DNA of 49,522 nucleotides from Thamnocephalis sphaerospora (lineage: Eukaryota > Zoopagomycota > Zoopagomycetes > Zoopagales > Sigmoideomycetaceae), in NCBI GenBank assembly GCA_003614735.1, contig KZ992471.1:1-49522 (forward strand), in the 5' to 3' direction. Both the position numbers and the translations under genes were made by a program. Position 1 is the first letter of the stretch, and every line of letters begins with the position of its first letter. Shown one piece after another: positions 1 to 9,547 of the stretch. The notes under the pieces are model-generated. The model was not told where the DNA came from, did not search any database, and saw only the letters and a program-made list of their open reading frames with translations.

Positions 1-670
1 GCGGTATATAATCGGCTAAGCGGCAGTGTAGTGGACCGTCCCCTTGACAGGTCACAAGAGATCAGGCATAGGAGGATCTTTATTCCCCGGTGGATGCATA
101 TCCTCGGGCTCTTATATAATAGTAGTCAGCGGTAGTACGCGGGGGTAGTGACGACATTGCGGGGTACTGATCGGAGATACTGTTTCGGATAGTATTCGCT
201 ACGCGCGGTGTTGAAACACGGAGTGGCCTGATGTAGAGGCTTCTGTGTTGCGCTAAAGATAGTAGTGGTCGCGAATAGTAGTATTGTCCGATGCAGGCAC
301 GCGCGTAGCTTGCGATTGGCGGTAGAATGCTCAATAGCCATGTCGTTACAGTAGTCGCACGTTACAGCTCGCCAATCGCTGAAGCTTCCGCATGAATAAT
401 GCAAATGTAACACGAACATGTTGCAGCGCTTTGTGACACTGTAACACCCCCTTTCTGACACTTTGTCGATTTCGGCACTGCACACACGGCGTGCATGGTG
501 TGCATAACCACCCCGGCATCTATCATCTAGAGGCTTATTATTGTGCGGCCTGCCAAAACAGCATTTAGTGCACGCGGTTTTACTAACTATCACAATCATG
601 CCCGCCCTTCTACTATATGCGCTTGCTTGTTCTCATCAGCCATACGCCATCTGTGTTCCTAATATACCGA

Positions 671-790
671 GTTGAAACGATATTCCGGGAGCAATATCTC
701 CAAAGATCGTGATACGTTCACCTTTGCACGGGTGAAACAATATTCCGGAAGCGACGTTTCCAAAGCTCGTGGCACTTTCATCTTTGTATG
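671..790 (+). repeat. Degenerate 60 bp tandem repeat
   Basis: Two copies of a 60-base unit lie head to tail (671-730 and 731-790), aligned at exactly 60 bases. Shared blocks include GAAAC-ATATTCCGG-AGC and TCCAAAG-TCGTG, and the start of a third partial copy (TTTGTA-G-ATGA-AC) follows. The repeat ends about 90 bases upstream of the TATA box of the next gene, so it could be a duplicated upstream regulatory element. Function is unknown. Confidence 0.8.
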
Positions 791-879
791 GATGAGACAG
801 TCACTTTACAGCACGCATGGGTAATCTCGATAGCTGGCACAGGTCAATATCATTCCGTGTAGCGTATCCCTCCGAATGG

Positions 880-887
880 TATAAATA
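880..887 (+). promoter_or_regulatory. TATA box of the 1065 gene
   Basis: The sequence TATAAATA lies 178 bases upstream of the start codon at 1065. A start of transcription around 910-920, in a CA-rich stretch, would give a leader of about 150 bases. Confidence 0.6.
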
Positions 888-1064
888 CAGCCTTTTATTG
901 TCGATGCTAGTATACGATCATACCAACACAGCACCAATCATCTCTACACAGCTCTACACAGCATAGGCTTTGACCCTTTTCATACAGTCGACACTAGTTC
1001 ACTTGCTGCCGGCAGCACCAGACTTGCTCTCGCCAACCACCGATTCTCAATTGCAGAAGACACC

Positions 1065-1505
1065 ATGCGCAACTACATTCAGCTCGCACTCGCCTTCTGT
1101 GCCCTCGCACAGCCACTCCTCACGCTGGCAACTCCAATGCCGCAGGAAGATGCCGCCGCTGCAACTCACCCTCCGCTTGATGTATATTTAAAGGCCACAG
1201 AGAGCGCTTTGAAAGACGAGCTTAAAGAGAGTAGCTATGTCAGCCTTACTTTGGACACCCCGACGTCGAGCGGCGAGAAAACGGTACTGGAGATAGTCGA
1301 GCGTGTTACCATGTCTGCTTTCGTGGATTTGATTCCACTCTATAGGAGCGGCGAAGATGGCGAGGAGTACATAGTGGATTTGTACAGAGTGAATGATGGA
1401 AAGGATATTGAAATTAGTGTTGAGCACAAGGGCAAACCCCGAACCTGCATCCTAAAGGAGTCTTCCGAGGAAGGTGTACGGTCGTGCGCTATCAAGGCAG
1501 CGTAA
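1065..1505 (+). CDS. Small secreted protein, unknown function
   Basis: Single-exon ORF of 146 residues with a clear N-terminal signal peptide (MRNYIQLALAFCALAQPLLT, cleavage near residue 23). The mature part is acidic and has two cysteines near the C terminus (in RTCILK and RSCAIK), which could form one disulfide. I do not recognise a domain. The ATG sits in a good context (ACACCATGC), a TATA box lies upstream and an AATAAA lies 78 bases downstream. A small secreted, fast-evolving protein (effector-like) is the natural reading, but function is not shown by the sequence. Confidence 0.7.
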   Translation: MRNYIQLALAFCALAQPLLTLATPMPQEDAAAATHPPLDVYLKATESALKDELKESSYVSLTLDTPTSSGEKTVLEIVERVTMSAFVDLIPLYRSGEDGEEYIVDLYRVNDGKDIEISVEHKGKPRTCILKESSEEGVRSCAIKAA

Positions 1506-2687
1506 CGTCACGTCTTGATCTTCATTTGCCGCTGCTTTAGCAGAGCGCGAGTTTTCAACCTCTAAAGATACTTGTTAGAGCAAATAAATGCCCGTGCTTG
1601 TTGCGCAAGGCGTCTGAACCATCATTTTCGTTCTGTGCGTACTTTGCGTATTTAGTAGTTTCCATACATTTGGTCGATGCTAGTGCGCATCGCGACTTGG
1701 TTTGTACGTTAAATGCCCCCTAAACACCACCTATAAAAACGGGTACATATGGCAACAGGGAGGTTAACCATCAGCGTGGCACATGAGTCTCGGTAACTGC
1801 GTCTGTGGTGGAGAAAATGTAGTGCAGCTACGCTTTTTTGCTGGTATGCTCGATGCTGCAACGCTTACCAACGGGGGATGGATAGCGACCGGCGGAACCA
1901 AATGGCACAATCAAACGGCCAGGTGGGTTCTGATGCGGTTCTCGAAATTTCTCGCGAATGGCCGACTTAGCGGCGGTGGTTCCCGGGCGTTGCAGTACTT
2001 TGACCATGTGTGGTTTACCCAATGCGGTATATCGGCTTACTATGGCGGGCCCAAGCAAGCGCACCATGTCCACCGCGGTATGCATCCGCAGATGAGCATA
2101 GTAGAAGCATCTCACGTGGCCTGCGCCAACGATGATTTGCAGGACCTCCGTTCTCATGACGAACCGGGTAATAGCCTATGCGTTATTTATGGCGCGGCCA
2201 CGTGAACAGATGCGGCTAGATATCACACCTGGCCCACTGCATCTAGCTCCGCATAGGTATCTGTCCATATGACGTGCACGTTTGCGGCGGCATTAAATGA
2301 TGCTCTACATCTGCCTCAGTAAACAGGTGCTATTCTGGCAAAGGACACATGGGGTATAATGATGATGCAACACGTGGCAGCCTAATTAGTGTCCCGCATT
2401 GTCGGTTTCCTGTTCTGGCGTGCGACATCGCGCTTCCAAACCCACTGTGTTTAACCCACGTGGATCTGTCGCGCATACACTGCATCTGTGCTGGCTAGCT
2501 TCGAGCAGCTTATGCTGCCCCTGACAGTACAAAATCCAGGCCGGCAGTCGCCCGACTAGCGTAGTGCATCGCACACATTACGCACCGCCCCGCCACTGCC
2601 ATCGCCGACTGTCACGATATCTTGCCGCCGCTCACACTAACCATCTATTCGCTCATTTTAGCATAACCGCGACTCACGACCGACATC
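1506..2687. other. Intergenic region with doubtful ORF
   Basis: Contains a TATAAAAA at 1732-1739 followed by an ATG ORF of 140 codons (1783-2205, plus strand) and an overlapping 109-codon ORF on the minus strand. Neither has a signal peptide, a known domain or gene-like composition. I see no supported gene, although the TATA spacing leaves the plus-strand ORF possible. Confidence 0.5.
1583..1588 (+). terminator. Polyadenylation signal of the 1065 gene
   Basis: AATAAA 78 bases after the stop codon of the small secreted protein gene. Confidence 0.55.
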
Positions 2688-3356
2688 ATGCGTCTCATCT
2701 CTCTATTCGGCACCGCTGTGGCTACCGCCATCGCAGGTCTTGCACTAGCCGGTCCGCTTGCTAGCGCTGCTACGGCACACCCGAACGTCTATCTGGTGAA
2801 GCGCACCATGAAGGCTTCGCCGCAGGAGTCCGCAAGCCCGCAAGTGCTGGCAATCATGAACGACAACGATCTTGTCAATGTCAGCCCCAAGTTTGAGATT
2901 ATTCAGCCCGAGGGCACGACCTACAGCTTTGAGACGGGTGCTGGTGGCCAGCGCACGGCCATCCTCTTTCACAACAGCGAGAACAAGCTGGTCCGCAAGG
3001 GCGAGTTCAGCTACAATGACGACGCGCAAATCGACGACATCCTCTTCAGCCAGTACTCTCCGGAAACCTCGGCGCTCGTTGGCATGGGTAACGTCGCCAT
3101 CACCTACCCCAAGCCTAATTTCTCTGTCCCAGACCCCAAGTTGCGGGGCATTCCCAGCTACTACAAGGTGACCACGATGCGCGGCGAGCTGGTTGTCGCC
3201 AAACTGTGGCATTACTCCAACGCGATGGTCGTCACGCACAACAACGGCGTGCCGACGGTTACAGCCCCGCTTACGCACGTGTGGAACGGTCGTGACATTG
3301 CCGTTGGCCGCGCCTACCAGGCTCCGTCGAGCACAAGTGCCGCTGCACAGCAGTAA
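2688..3356 (+). CDS. Secreted protein, QPEGT family member 1
   Basis: Intronless gene of 222 residues with a typical signal peptide (residues 1-27, ending ALAGPLASA). The mature protein has no cysteine and looks rich in beta structure. The central block SPKFEIIQPEGT (about residues 66-77) and the late block VWNGRDIAV (about 198-206) are clearly related to the secreted protein encoded at 17334-17966 (SPGFAIVQPEGT and SWDGRGIPI). The two are paralogues by eye, roughly 25-30% alike. I do not recognise the family. The start ATG is the first in frame, in context ATCATGC. An antisense ORF of 215 codons is a shadow caused by codon bias. Confidence 0.85.
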   Translation: MRLISLFGTAVATAIAGLALAGPLASAATAHPNVYLVKRTMKASPQESASPQVLAIMNDNDLVNVSPKFEIIQPEGTTYSFETGAGGQRTAILFHNSENKLVRKGEFSYNDDAQIDDILFSQYSPETSALVGMGNVAITYPKPNFSVPDPKLRGIPSYYKVTTMRGELVVAKLWHYSNAMVVTHNNGVPTVTAPLTHVWNGRDIAVGRAYQAPSSTSAAAQQ

Positions 3357-3445
3357 TTTTCCACCACTGCCTATGACGCTGTTCACGCACATCCAGCCTC
3401 TGGATCATACACTGCCACTTAGTATTGCATGTGTGGCCCTGCTGG

Positions 3446-3451
3446 AATAAA
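3446..3451 (+). terminator. Polyadenylation signal of the 2688 gene
   Basis: AATAAA 90 bases after the stop codon, between this gene and the convergent dihydroorotase gene. Confidence 0.55.
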
Positions 3452-3600
3452 CATGTTGAATAATGCTGTGCTTGTCCAAAGACCTTTTGTGCATACCGCG
3501 TGCTTCAAGTGCCATAACCCATGCGTGCATGTCACTAGGTTTATTGGCTAGCGCACCAAGCTGGCCTACATGCCCAAGATGCGCAAGCGTGCACCTTGTT

Positions 3601-4985
3601 TTACTGCAGCTGCCAGCCCAGCTTCTGGCCGGCCTTGAACGGCACCACCTCCAGCGAGCCATTCTCTGTCGCCGCGGCGTAGACGCTCGGTACTTCCCAG
3701 TTGCCACGCTTCAGCGTCATCGCACCCTCATCCAGACCAGCCTGCACGCCGTAGAAACGCCGGCCGAAATCGCAGGCAAAGCCCTGGAGCTTGTCGAGAC
3801 AGTTCAGCTCGTCAAACAACGCAGCCAGGTAGGGTACAAGTGCGGGTGTTGTGTAGACACCTGCACACGCCTGTGCGCACTCTTTGGTGTTGCGCGTATG
3901 CGGCGCCGAATCGGAGCCTAGGAAGAAGCGCGGATGGCCTACACTGTGCGTGAGTAATGCGTAAAGATGTTTGCAACGACAGGCAACACTTAGACGCACC
4001 TTCCTTCACAACATCCCGCAGTGCCTGACGATCGTAAGGGTACTTTGCCACCGGCTTGCAGAAAGAATGCGGCTTGCCGGCCCAGTCGTCGACGACCAGG
4101 CAGAGATGGTGCGCCGTGATGGTGCATCCGACCGTGTCGCCCAGCGACTTGACCTGTCGACGCAAGTGCTTACATCAGCAAGAGCCGCATACTGATGGCC
4201 AGTTTGTCGATTTACCATATCTACCGCTGCTTTGGTAGTCGCATGCTCCAGCACAATGCGCAGTCGCGGGAAACGCTCGTGCAGCGTGCGCAGCCACGGC
4301 AGAAACTTTTCCTCTGCGTTCAGCACGCACACGCCCTACACACCGTAGAGTGATGGCGGTCAGCCGGCGCCGCGTACATGCAGGGTTCACGCAGAAGCAT
4401 GCACCTACCTTGTCAGCGTCGCTAGGCACTTCGCCGTGCAGGTTGAGCACCATACCGCAGGCCTCCATGGCCTCAAAAACGGGATAGTAGATCTCATAGC
4501 TCTCCACGCCAGCATCGCTGTTGGTGGTCACTCCGCGCGGATACGACTTGACGCCTATGTTGTGGACACGCGTTAATATCCAGTCTAGCGACACGGCGCA
4601 GCAATCGCTTAACGCACCTGCAATGCCAGCCGCTGCTGCCTTGTGAATCTCTTCGGGCGTCAGCTCTGGCGTCAGATAGAGGGTCATCAAATAGGTGACG
4701 CGCGGCTCAATAGCCTCCAGCTCAGCCTTGTAGCGCAGCGCCTCCTCCGTGGTCTTGATAGGCGGCACTAGGTTCGGCTGCGCACGCGAGCCAGCATGAG
4801 TTACAGGCCGATCGTACTGCCGATGGCCGACAGCCAAGCGGACGCATACTCACCATAACATACGCGACGTTGACGCCACCCGAGCGCAGCGTCGGCGTTA
4901 CCATGCGCATCATATCGCCATGGCGGAGGTGGACATGAAAGTCGGCCGCATACGGCAGGGTCAGCGTGTCGGTCGGCGTAGCCAT
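3601..4985 (-). CDS. URA4: Dihydroorotase
   Basis: Monofunctional dihydroorotase, which closes N-carbamoyl-aspartate to dihydroorotate in pyrimidine synthesis. Six exons: 4985-4854, 4777-4618, 4554-4409, 4335-4216, 4153-4000, 3938-3601; five GT-AG introns of 61-76 bp; product 349 residues, close to the family's usual ~345-365. Metal and catalytic residues are all visible: FHVHLR (H17, H19), the lysine expected to be carbamylated in VKSYPRG (K100), NLHGE (H137), LEHAT (H177) and GSDSAPH (D247). The closing segment PFKAGQKLGWQL matches the yeast Ura4 end. The ATG at 4985 was chosen because MATPTDTLTLPYAADFHVH has the usual short lead before the first metal motif. Confidence 0.95.
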
Positions 4986-5078
4986 GAGTTTAATGTAATG
5001 TGCACACAACGAGATCGGGAACGGGCGAGAACGAAAAGACAGGCGACCGGCGGTGGTGCAACGTGAAGCGTGCCACTG

Positions 5079-5969
5079 TTATTCCCACGGACGCTTTAGC
5101 GGACTGTCGGCTTGGACGGGTGTCGTGGACTTTGGCGGTGTGTGGGTAGTAGCGGAGGTTGAGGCAGACGCTGGTGACTTGGGCGGCGTCGATACAGGCG
5201 ACACCGTTGGCGTGGGTGGGAGTGGGGTGGTGGGTAAGACGGTGGATGGCACAGCTGTGATGGGTGTAGTAGTAGATGGTGCCGCCGTAGATGGCGTCGT
5301 AGATGGCGCAGTACTAGATGGCGTCGTGGATGGCGTCGTAGTAGGTGACGCAGTAGTAGATGGCGCTGTGGTGGTCTGTGTAGCAGTAGATGGTGCCGCA
5401 CTTGACGAATCAGTATTGAGCGATGGTGTTTGGCTTGGTGTGCTGGACGTGACAGTGTTTGGCGATGCGGAGGAAATAGACTCGGCTGATGTTTGACTCG
5501 CCGGTGCAGCAGCCTGGCCATGGGCAAATATTTGCGCCCAGTAGGTTTGGCCATTGTCGCCAGCACTAGCGCCAAAGCCACAGTGCGTGCTTTCGGAAAG
5601 CATATTGGCCGACGTCTGCTCGCTGCCCATAAACATCTTCACCACAGCGGCGGCAGTGCTGCCTGTGCCAACGTTGATGCGCGACATGGTCCACTGCAAT
5701 TGAGGGGCCGCGCTCACAATGCGTTGTATGAGCTGTGTCTCATCTGGAAACCGAGGCATCATTTGCTTTGTCTGCGCCATCCGGTCGGCATGTGACTGAG
5801 CTAGCTGCGTCAACGCAGGCAGAACCACGACGGCCGCCAGACCCTTTTGCTGGCGTTCCTTGTTGACCAGCGTGAGCATATCGTCAACGGCAATGGGTGT
5901 AGCAGCGGCGTAGCCTACAAATACGGCAAGGGAGGCTAATAGCGCCAACGGAACAAAGCGTTTCAGCAT
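5079..5969 (-). CDS. Secreted CAP-domain protein with Ser/Thr/Pro tail
   Basis: Intronless, 296 residues. Residues 1-23 are a signal peptide; about 26-150 form a CAP (SCP/PR-1) domain of the short bacterial-like YkwD type, shown by MLTLVNKERQQKGLAAV, LAQSHADRMA and the late CGFGAS...TYWAQIF block. Residues 152-296 are a low-complexity Ser/Thr/Pro/Ala tail, expected to be densely O-mannosylated and to act as a spacer or wall anchor. CAP proteins are exported and some bind sterols or other lipids; the role here is unknown. A TATA box lies at 6106-6111 on this strand. Confidence 0.88.
   Translation of the reverse strand: MLKRFVPLALLASLAVFVGYAAATPIAVDDMLTLVNKERQQKGLAAVVVLPALTQLAQSHADRMAQTKQMMPRFPDETQLIQRIVSAAPQLQWTMSRINVGTGSTAAAVVKMFMGSEQTSANMLSESTHCGFGASAGDNGQTYWAQIFAHGQAAAPASQTSAESISSASPNTVTSSTPSQTPSLNTDSSSAAPSTATQTTTAPSTTASPTTTPSTTPSSTAPSTTPSTAAPSTTTPITAVPSTVLPTTPLPPTPTVSPVSTPPKSPASASTSATTHTPPKSTTPVQADSPLKRPWE
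5120..5510. repeat. Low-complexity minisatellite in CAP gene
   Basis: On the plus strand the tract is made of repeated GTAGATGG/GCGTCGTAG-like words, encoding the Ser/Thr/Pro tail on the minus strand. Such tracts are prone to length variation between strains. Confidence 0.7.
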
Positions 5970-6553
5970 GATGCTAAGGCTCTAGTGTGCGTCGTTGATG
6001 CAGATGTGCTTGGTAAATTCAGACCGGCTGAATAAGACAGGATGGCATAGATGGCAAGGCAAAATAACGGGAACAAGCGCACGGAGCAAATGTGCGGCAA
6101 ACGTCTTTATAGCCGTCAGTTGCGCTGATGAGCTGTAACCCGCGCTAGTTTAGCCGCTATACAGGCGTTTCGGAGCCAAAACATCCTGCTTTATGCCACC
6201 AAGACGGAAGTAGGGCGGTGCTACGGGTGACAGCACGTTGTGTCAGTACCGGTGTACTACCAACGACGACAGCAGCTGTCGCCGCCGTTACATCACCGTA
6301 GCCATGTGGAGAAAGTCACGCGCACGCAACACCCCAGCGGCTGCAGCTTATCTAGCCGCCGTCCTGTTGCCACCCCAACAAGCACTCGTTATCCCTACTT
6401 CTTTCCGCTCCATACATCCTGTTCGTTGCCACGCTCTGCCACGTCAACTCGCTTGCCCGCGCAACCGTTACACTCGCCCGCCACCGCTTGTTCTGCTTCA
6501 GCCTGCCCCTCGCCTGCGTGCCTGTTCCCCTCGTTTCGACACGCCCCACAAGT
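5970..6553. other. Intergenic region between divergent genes
   Basis: Separates the CAP gene (minus) from the small membrane-protein gene (plus). The overlapping plus-strand ORFs at 6238-6621 are rich in Arg/Pro/Ser in more than one frame and look like composition artefacts; the segment 6340-6540 is pyrimidine-rich. I see no supported gene. Confidence 0.5.
6106..6111 (-). promoter_or_regulatory. TATA box of the CAP gene
   Basis: TATAAA on the minus strand, 137 bases upstream of the start codon at 5969. Confidence 0.5.
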
Positions 6554-6999
6554 ATGCTCGGTGTCTCTACTTTGGTAATGCAGCGACGATGATATGGAAT
6601 GCTAGGACAGTGTGGCGCTAACACGGCATACATGATGCGTAGCCGACGACGGCGCTAGACGCTGGCTACGATTCGGACGGCTACGTCGTCGTCTCTTCGC
6701 CAAGCGGAGACACGTCACCGCCCACCTCTCCGCCGGTTTCACAAACCGCTGCTGGTTCGTCGGCAGCAAAGTCGCTGCGGCGTAACTCGGCGCCCAAGGC
6801 CCGGCTGAGCACAGCGGCCAGCGCGACGGCCAGCACCGCTCTGGTGCCGATGGACGCTGCCAAGGTCGAGCCGCTTGCCGCGGTGTTTTACCGCACGGCA
6901 CTCGCTACGGCGCTGCTGGCCATGTTCTTTTCCAAGCTGTTTGGTGGATTGAGCATACCGCTGGGCGTGGGCCTAGCAGCCGGTCCGCCGCGCGTGTAA
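6554..6999 (+). CDS. Small protein with C-terminal membrane segment
   Basis: Two-exon model: exon 1 6554-6574 (MLGVSTL), intron 6575-6642 with GTAATG donor, CTAAC branch site 20 bases before the acceptor and TAG acceptor, exon 2 6643-6999. Product 125 residues: a low-complexity Ser/Pro/Ala segment with an acidic Tyr motif (GYDSDGYVVV, 16-25), a basic patch KSLRRNSAPKARL, then a hydrophobic stretch from about 88 to 120 (ALATALLAMFFSKLFGGLSI) that could be a tail anchor or two short helices. No upstream in-frame ATG exists in exon 2 before residue 77, which is why the intron is needed. Not recognised. Confidence 0.5.
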
Positions 7000-7242
7000 C
7001 TGCACTCTGCAGGCGCACGCGACTGCCACGCTTGCCGAATCCCGTCGGATGGTGCCCATCCCGGGCGGCTGTAATATATCAGTCCGAATTGCACATGTCT
7101 ACAGCCTTGAGCGATGCATGCACAGAGGACATTGCTATTCATTGGCATGCACATTCCCACCAGACACGCAGACACGCAGGCAGGCAGGCTGCTACTGCTG
7201 CGCTGCTGCTGCTGCTGCCATAGTCGCCACGCCATACAGGCA

Positions 7243-8624
7243 CTATGGTGCCGTGCTTTGTTCCGGTGTTGCGTCGGGTGGTCTGAGTGCTACTGCTGTC
7301 TCCTCTGGCGGATGCTCATGGATGGCTGCATTGCGAAACCACTCTTGGTGGTCAATATAGCGATCCTGCACGCGTTTCACTTCTTGCTCGCCATGGTCAG
7401 CGCGAGCTGCTACACTAAAGATGGACTCGTTTCCCATTTCCAGCCCGCCAAACACACATCCGTTGGCCTTGTCGATAGCCTGCATTACGTTGGCCACCGA
7501 CATCTTGTCCTGCGAACCGTCGTGCATCAGCGATTGCGACGCAGCCTCAGACCATCCCTGCCAGGATGCGGTGCCTACCTCGATGCAAAGCGTATAGAAG
7601 CCGAGCAGGCCAAAGTCCTCTACCAGCTCGCAAAGCGCCTTGTTGAGCCCGTGATACTTTCTGCCGCGTGGAGAATCGTCGTCTAGCCGTTGCAAGAGAT
7701 AGTCGAGATCCTGAACTTCGGTGTAGTAGTCAAGATTAAAGTCTGGCCAAACGTGCGACCGTGTTAGCGACCGCCCGCATGGCGGTAGGACTGCCGCGCC
7801 TACTTGCCAAGTTTGCCGTAGCTTTCAACGAGATCAATTTTGGAGAGCACGTTGATGTGTGGCAGCTCAAGCATCAGCATGGTCTTGAGCGACACCATGA
7901 GGGCTGAAATGTACTTTGCCGGGTCGGTGCAATAGTGCGCGTCCACCAAGTGTACCGCAGCCAGCTGTATCGACGGCATGCCGCAGGCTGGTCAGTACGC
8001 TCATGCCCATCCACGTGTCCGACGACGCACAGCACGCGACGCACGCGATAGTCCAGCTTCTGCAGTCGGTCCACAATGCGCTTGACAGTGCCGTCGTGCG
8101 TGTGCAGCTCCACCTGGCCCGGCAGGTCAAAGAGAACATACCGGTCTGCAGCGGCGTAAGCAGGCGCTCCCGTCGGTCGCAGCCAGCATGCACTCACCGC
8201 CCAGCGCCTCCAGCTTGCCGCGCAGCCAGTCAAAGTTGGTCTCCAGATAGTGGATGCAGTACATCATCGCACCGTTGGGCCCAAGCTTGAGTGAGCTCAT
8301 CACATCCTCCATGGTGATGAGCTCGGCGATATCGACCGCGCATTCGTACGCCAGATTCTCGTTGGCCGGGTCCAAGTTGATAACGGCCACGTTGCTGGCA
8401 GCATGTCGGCCACGCGTCAGCTGCACCTGCACGCATACATGCATGCATGCATTACGCGGCCAGGCGCTTACCGTTGCATTCCCGTCAGAAACTGTTGCAT
8501 TCCACGGCAGTAGGTCGTCTTGCCAGAGCCTGGCGGCCCAATCACCACCTGACGCGTCGGTCAGCAGCGGTTGCGGGCCAGCTCTGCCGGCAGATCGCCT
8601 CGCGCCCACCTGGCCAAACGGCAT
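7243..8624 (-). CDS. GPN2: GPN-loop GTPase 2
   Basis: GTPase needed for assembly and nuclear import of RNA polymerases II and III. Seven exons: 8624-8610, 8548-8472, 8394-8198, 8145-8045, 7964-7808, 7742-7579, 7509-7243; 325 residues. Motifs: P-loop GPPGSGKTT (residues 9-17, directly after a 5-codon first exon), NLDPANE, LGPNG (the GPN loop), DLPGQVE (G3) and LSKIDL (G4), ending with the GPN2-type DKANGCVFG region. The ECAVD and LETNFDWL blocks favour GPN2 over GPN1 or GPN3. Intron 5 (7743-7807) can only be spliced in frame as a GC-AG intron (donor G|GCAAGT). Shares a 170 bp divergent promoter with PAM16. Confidence 0.95.
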
Positions 8625-8794
8625 TGTCGTGTTGAAAGCGGTGGCAGGTGTGGAAAGAGCGACTAGCACGTTCAGCGGCGCAAATCGGCGGCAACCAAGC
8701 CGACGCTCCTTTTTCTTTACGCCGGCTTCTCGCGCGTCATCGCCACACCAGCTTGGATCCGCCGCTTGCGCGCCTGTCCCACCGCTTCCACACT
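8625..8794. promoter_or_regulatory. Bidirectional promoter GPN2/PAM16
   Basis: Only 170 bases separate the two divergent start codons, so the core promoters must lie here. No TATA box is visible, as is common for housekeeping genes. Confidence 0.6.
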
Positions 8795-9342
8795 ATGGTA
8801 GGTGACCGGCCCGCTGGATGCCGCCGGATTCACCGCGCAGTGATCGTGCGCTGACTCTGTTGCGCGGGCGGGCTAGTCGGCCCGCACACTCGTGCAAGTG
8901 CTGGTAACAGGCACCCGCATTGTTGGCCGCGCATTCGCTGAGGCGTACAAGCAGGCTGCAGAGAATGCTGCAGCACGGAAAGCCGGCGCGGCTGGAGCTG
9001 CAGGTGCACGCGGTGGTGGCGATCCTCTTACGCGCCAGACGGGCATGACGCTGGACGAGGCGACGCAGATTCTGAATGTGGGCACAGAGACGGAAATGAC
9101 TGAGATTATCAAGGTACGCGTCGGCTAGGAGGAGATGCTGTAGCATACGATGCTTACACGTGTGGCATGGCACGTAGAAATACGAGCACCTGTTCAAGGT
9201 CAACGATCAAAAGACAGGCGGCTCTCTTTATCTGCAGTCCAAGGTGGTGCGCGCCAAGGAGCGGATAGAGCTGCAGCGCGCCATGGAAGCGGCAAAGTCT
9301 GAGGGTGCCGAGGGCGTCAAGAAGGGAGCGCCTGAGCCCTAG
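8795..9342 (+). CDS. PAM16: Mitochondrial import motor subunit Pam16/Tim16
   Basis: J-like regulator of the presequence translocase motor on the matrix side of the inner membrane; it holds Pam18 and restrains its stimulation of mtHsp70. Three exons: 8795-8797 (only the ATG), 8877-9113, 9178-9342; introns 79 and 64 bp; 134 residues. The start [20 protein letters not shown] is the hydrophobic family N terminus; the C-terminal part ([13 protein letters not shown] ... [10 protein letters not shown] ... [15 protein letters not shown]) is the degenerate J domain lacking HPD, as in all Pam16. The start exon consisting of the start codon alone is inferred: the exon 2 frame has no ATG before the conserved start. 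Confidence 0.95.
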
Positions 9343-9472
9343 ACAGACGGCTGCGCGCCATGTTGCGCTCATCAGTACCACCAGCAATGGTGTTTAAGCT
9401 GTAGAGGAAAAGCGTAAAGTATCTGCTTGCCGAGCGTAGACGCCCATGGCGTGGATCGCTTTATGCAGTGAC

Positions 9473-9478
9473 AATAAA
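9473..9478 (+). terminator. Polyadenylation signal of PAM16
   Basis: AATAAA 131 bases after the PAM16 stop, in the short gap before the convergent START-domain gene. Confidence 0.45.
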
Positions 9479-9501
9479 AGACCACAGACAGCTACAGTGC
9501 A

Positions 9502-9518
9502 TGTGTGTGTGTGTGTGC
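9502..9518. repeat. (TG)n microsatellite
   Basis: Uninterrupted TG/GT dinucleotide run of about 17 bases in the convergent gap between PAM16 and the START gene. Confidence 0.8.
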
Positions 9519-9547
9519 TCGCGCAATAGCTGGCAGACATCTGTCGC

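Larger units (their letters stand above)
1..1064. other. Left intergenic region
   Basis: No coding region is supported here. ORFs of 84-157 codons on the minus strand have no recognisable composition, signal or domain. The last 200 bases are the promoter of the secreted-protein gene at 1065, and a 60 bp tandem repeat lies at about 671-790. Confidence 0.6.

Noticed and set aside
1783-2205. 140-codon plus-strand ORF behind a TATA-like site
   Set aside because: No signal peptide, domain or conserved pattern; a 109-codon ORF on the other strand is equally open. Left as intergenic.
2745-3392. Long minus-strand ORF (215 codons)
   Set aside because: Antisense shadow of the secreted-protein gene at 2688, which has a signal peptide and a paralogue; the antisense product has no features.
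7243-8624. Assignment as GPN1 or GPN3
   Set aside because: NLDPANE followed by ECAVD, and the DKANG...FG C-terminal region, fit GPN2 better.
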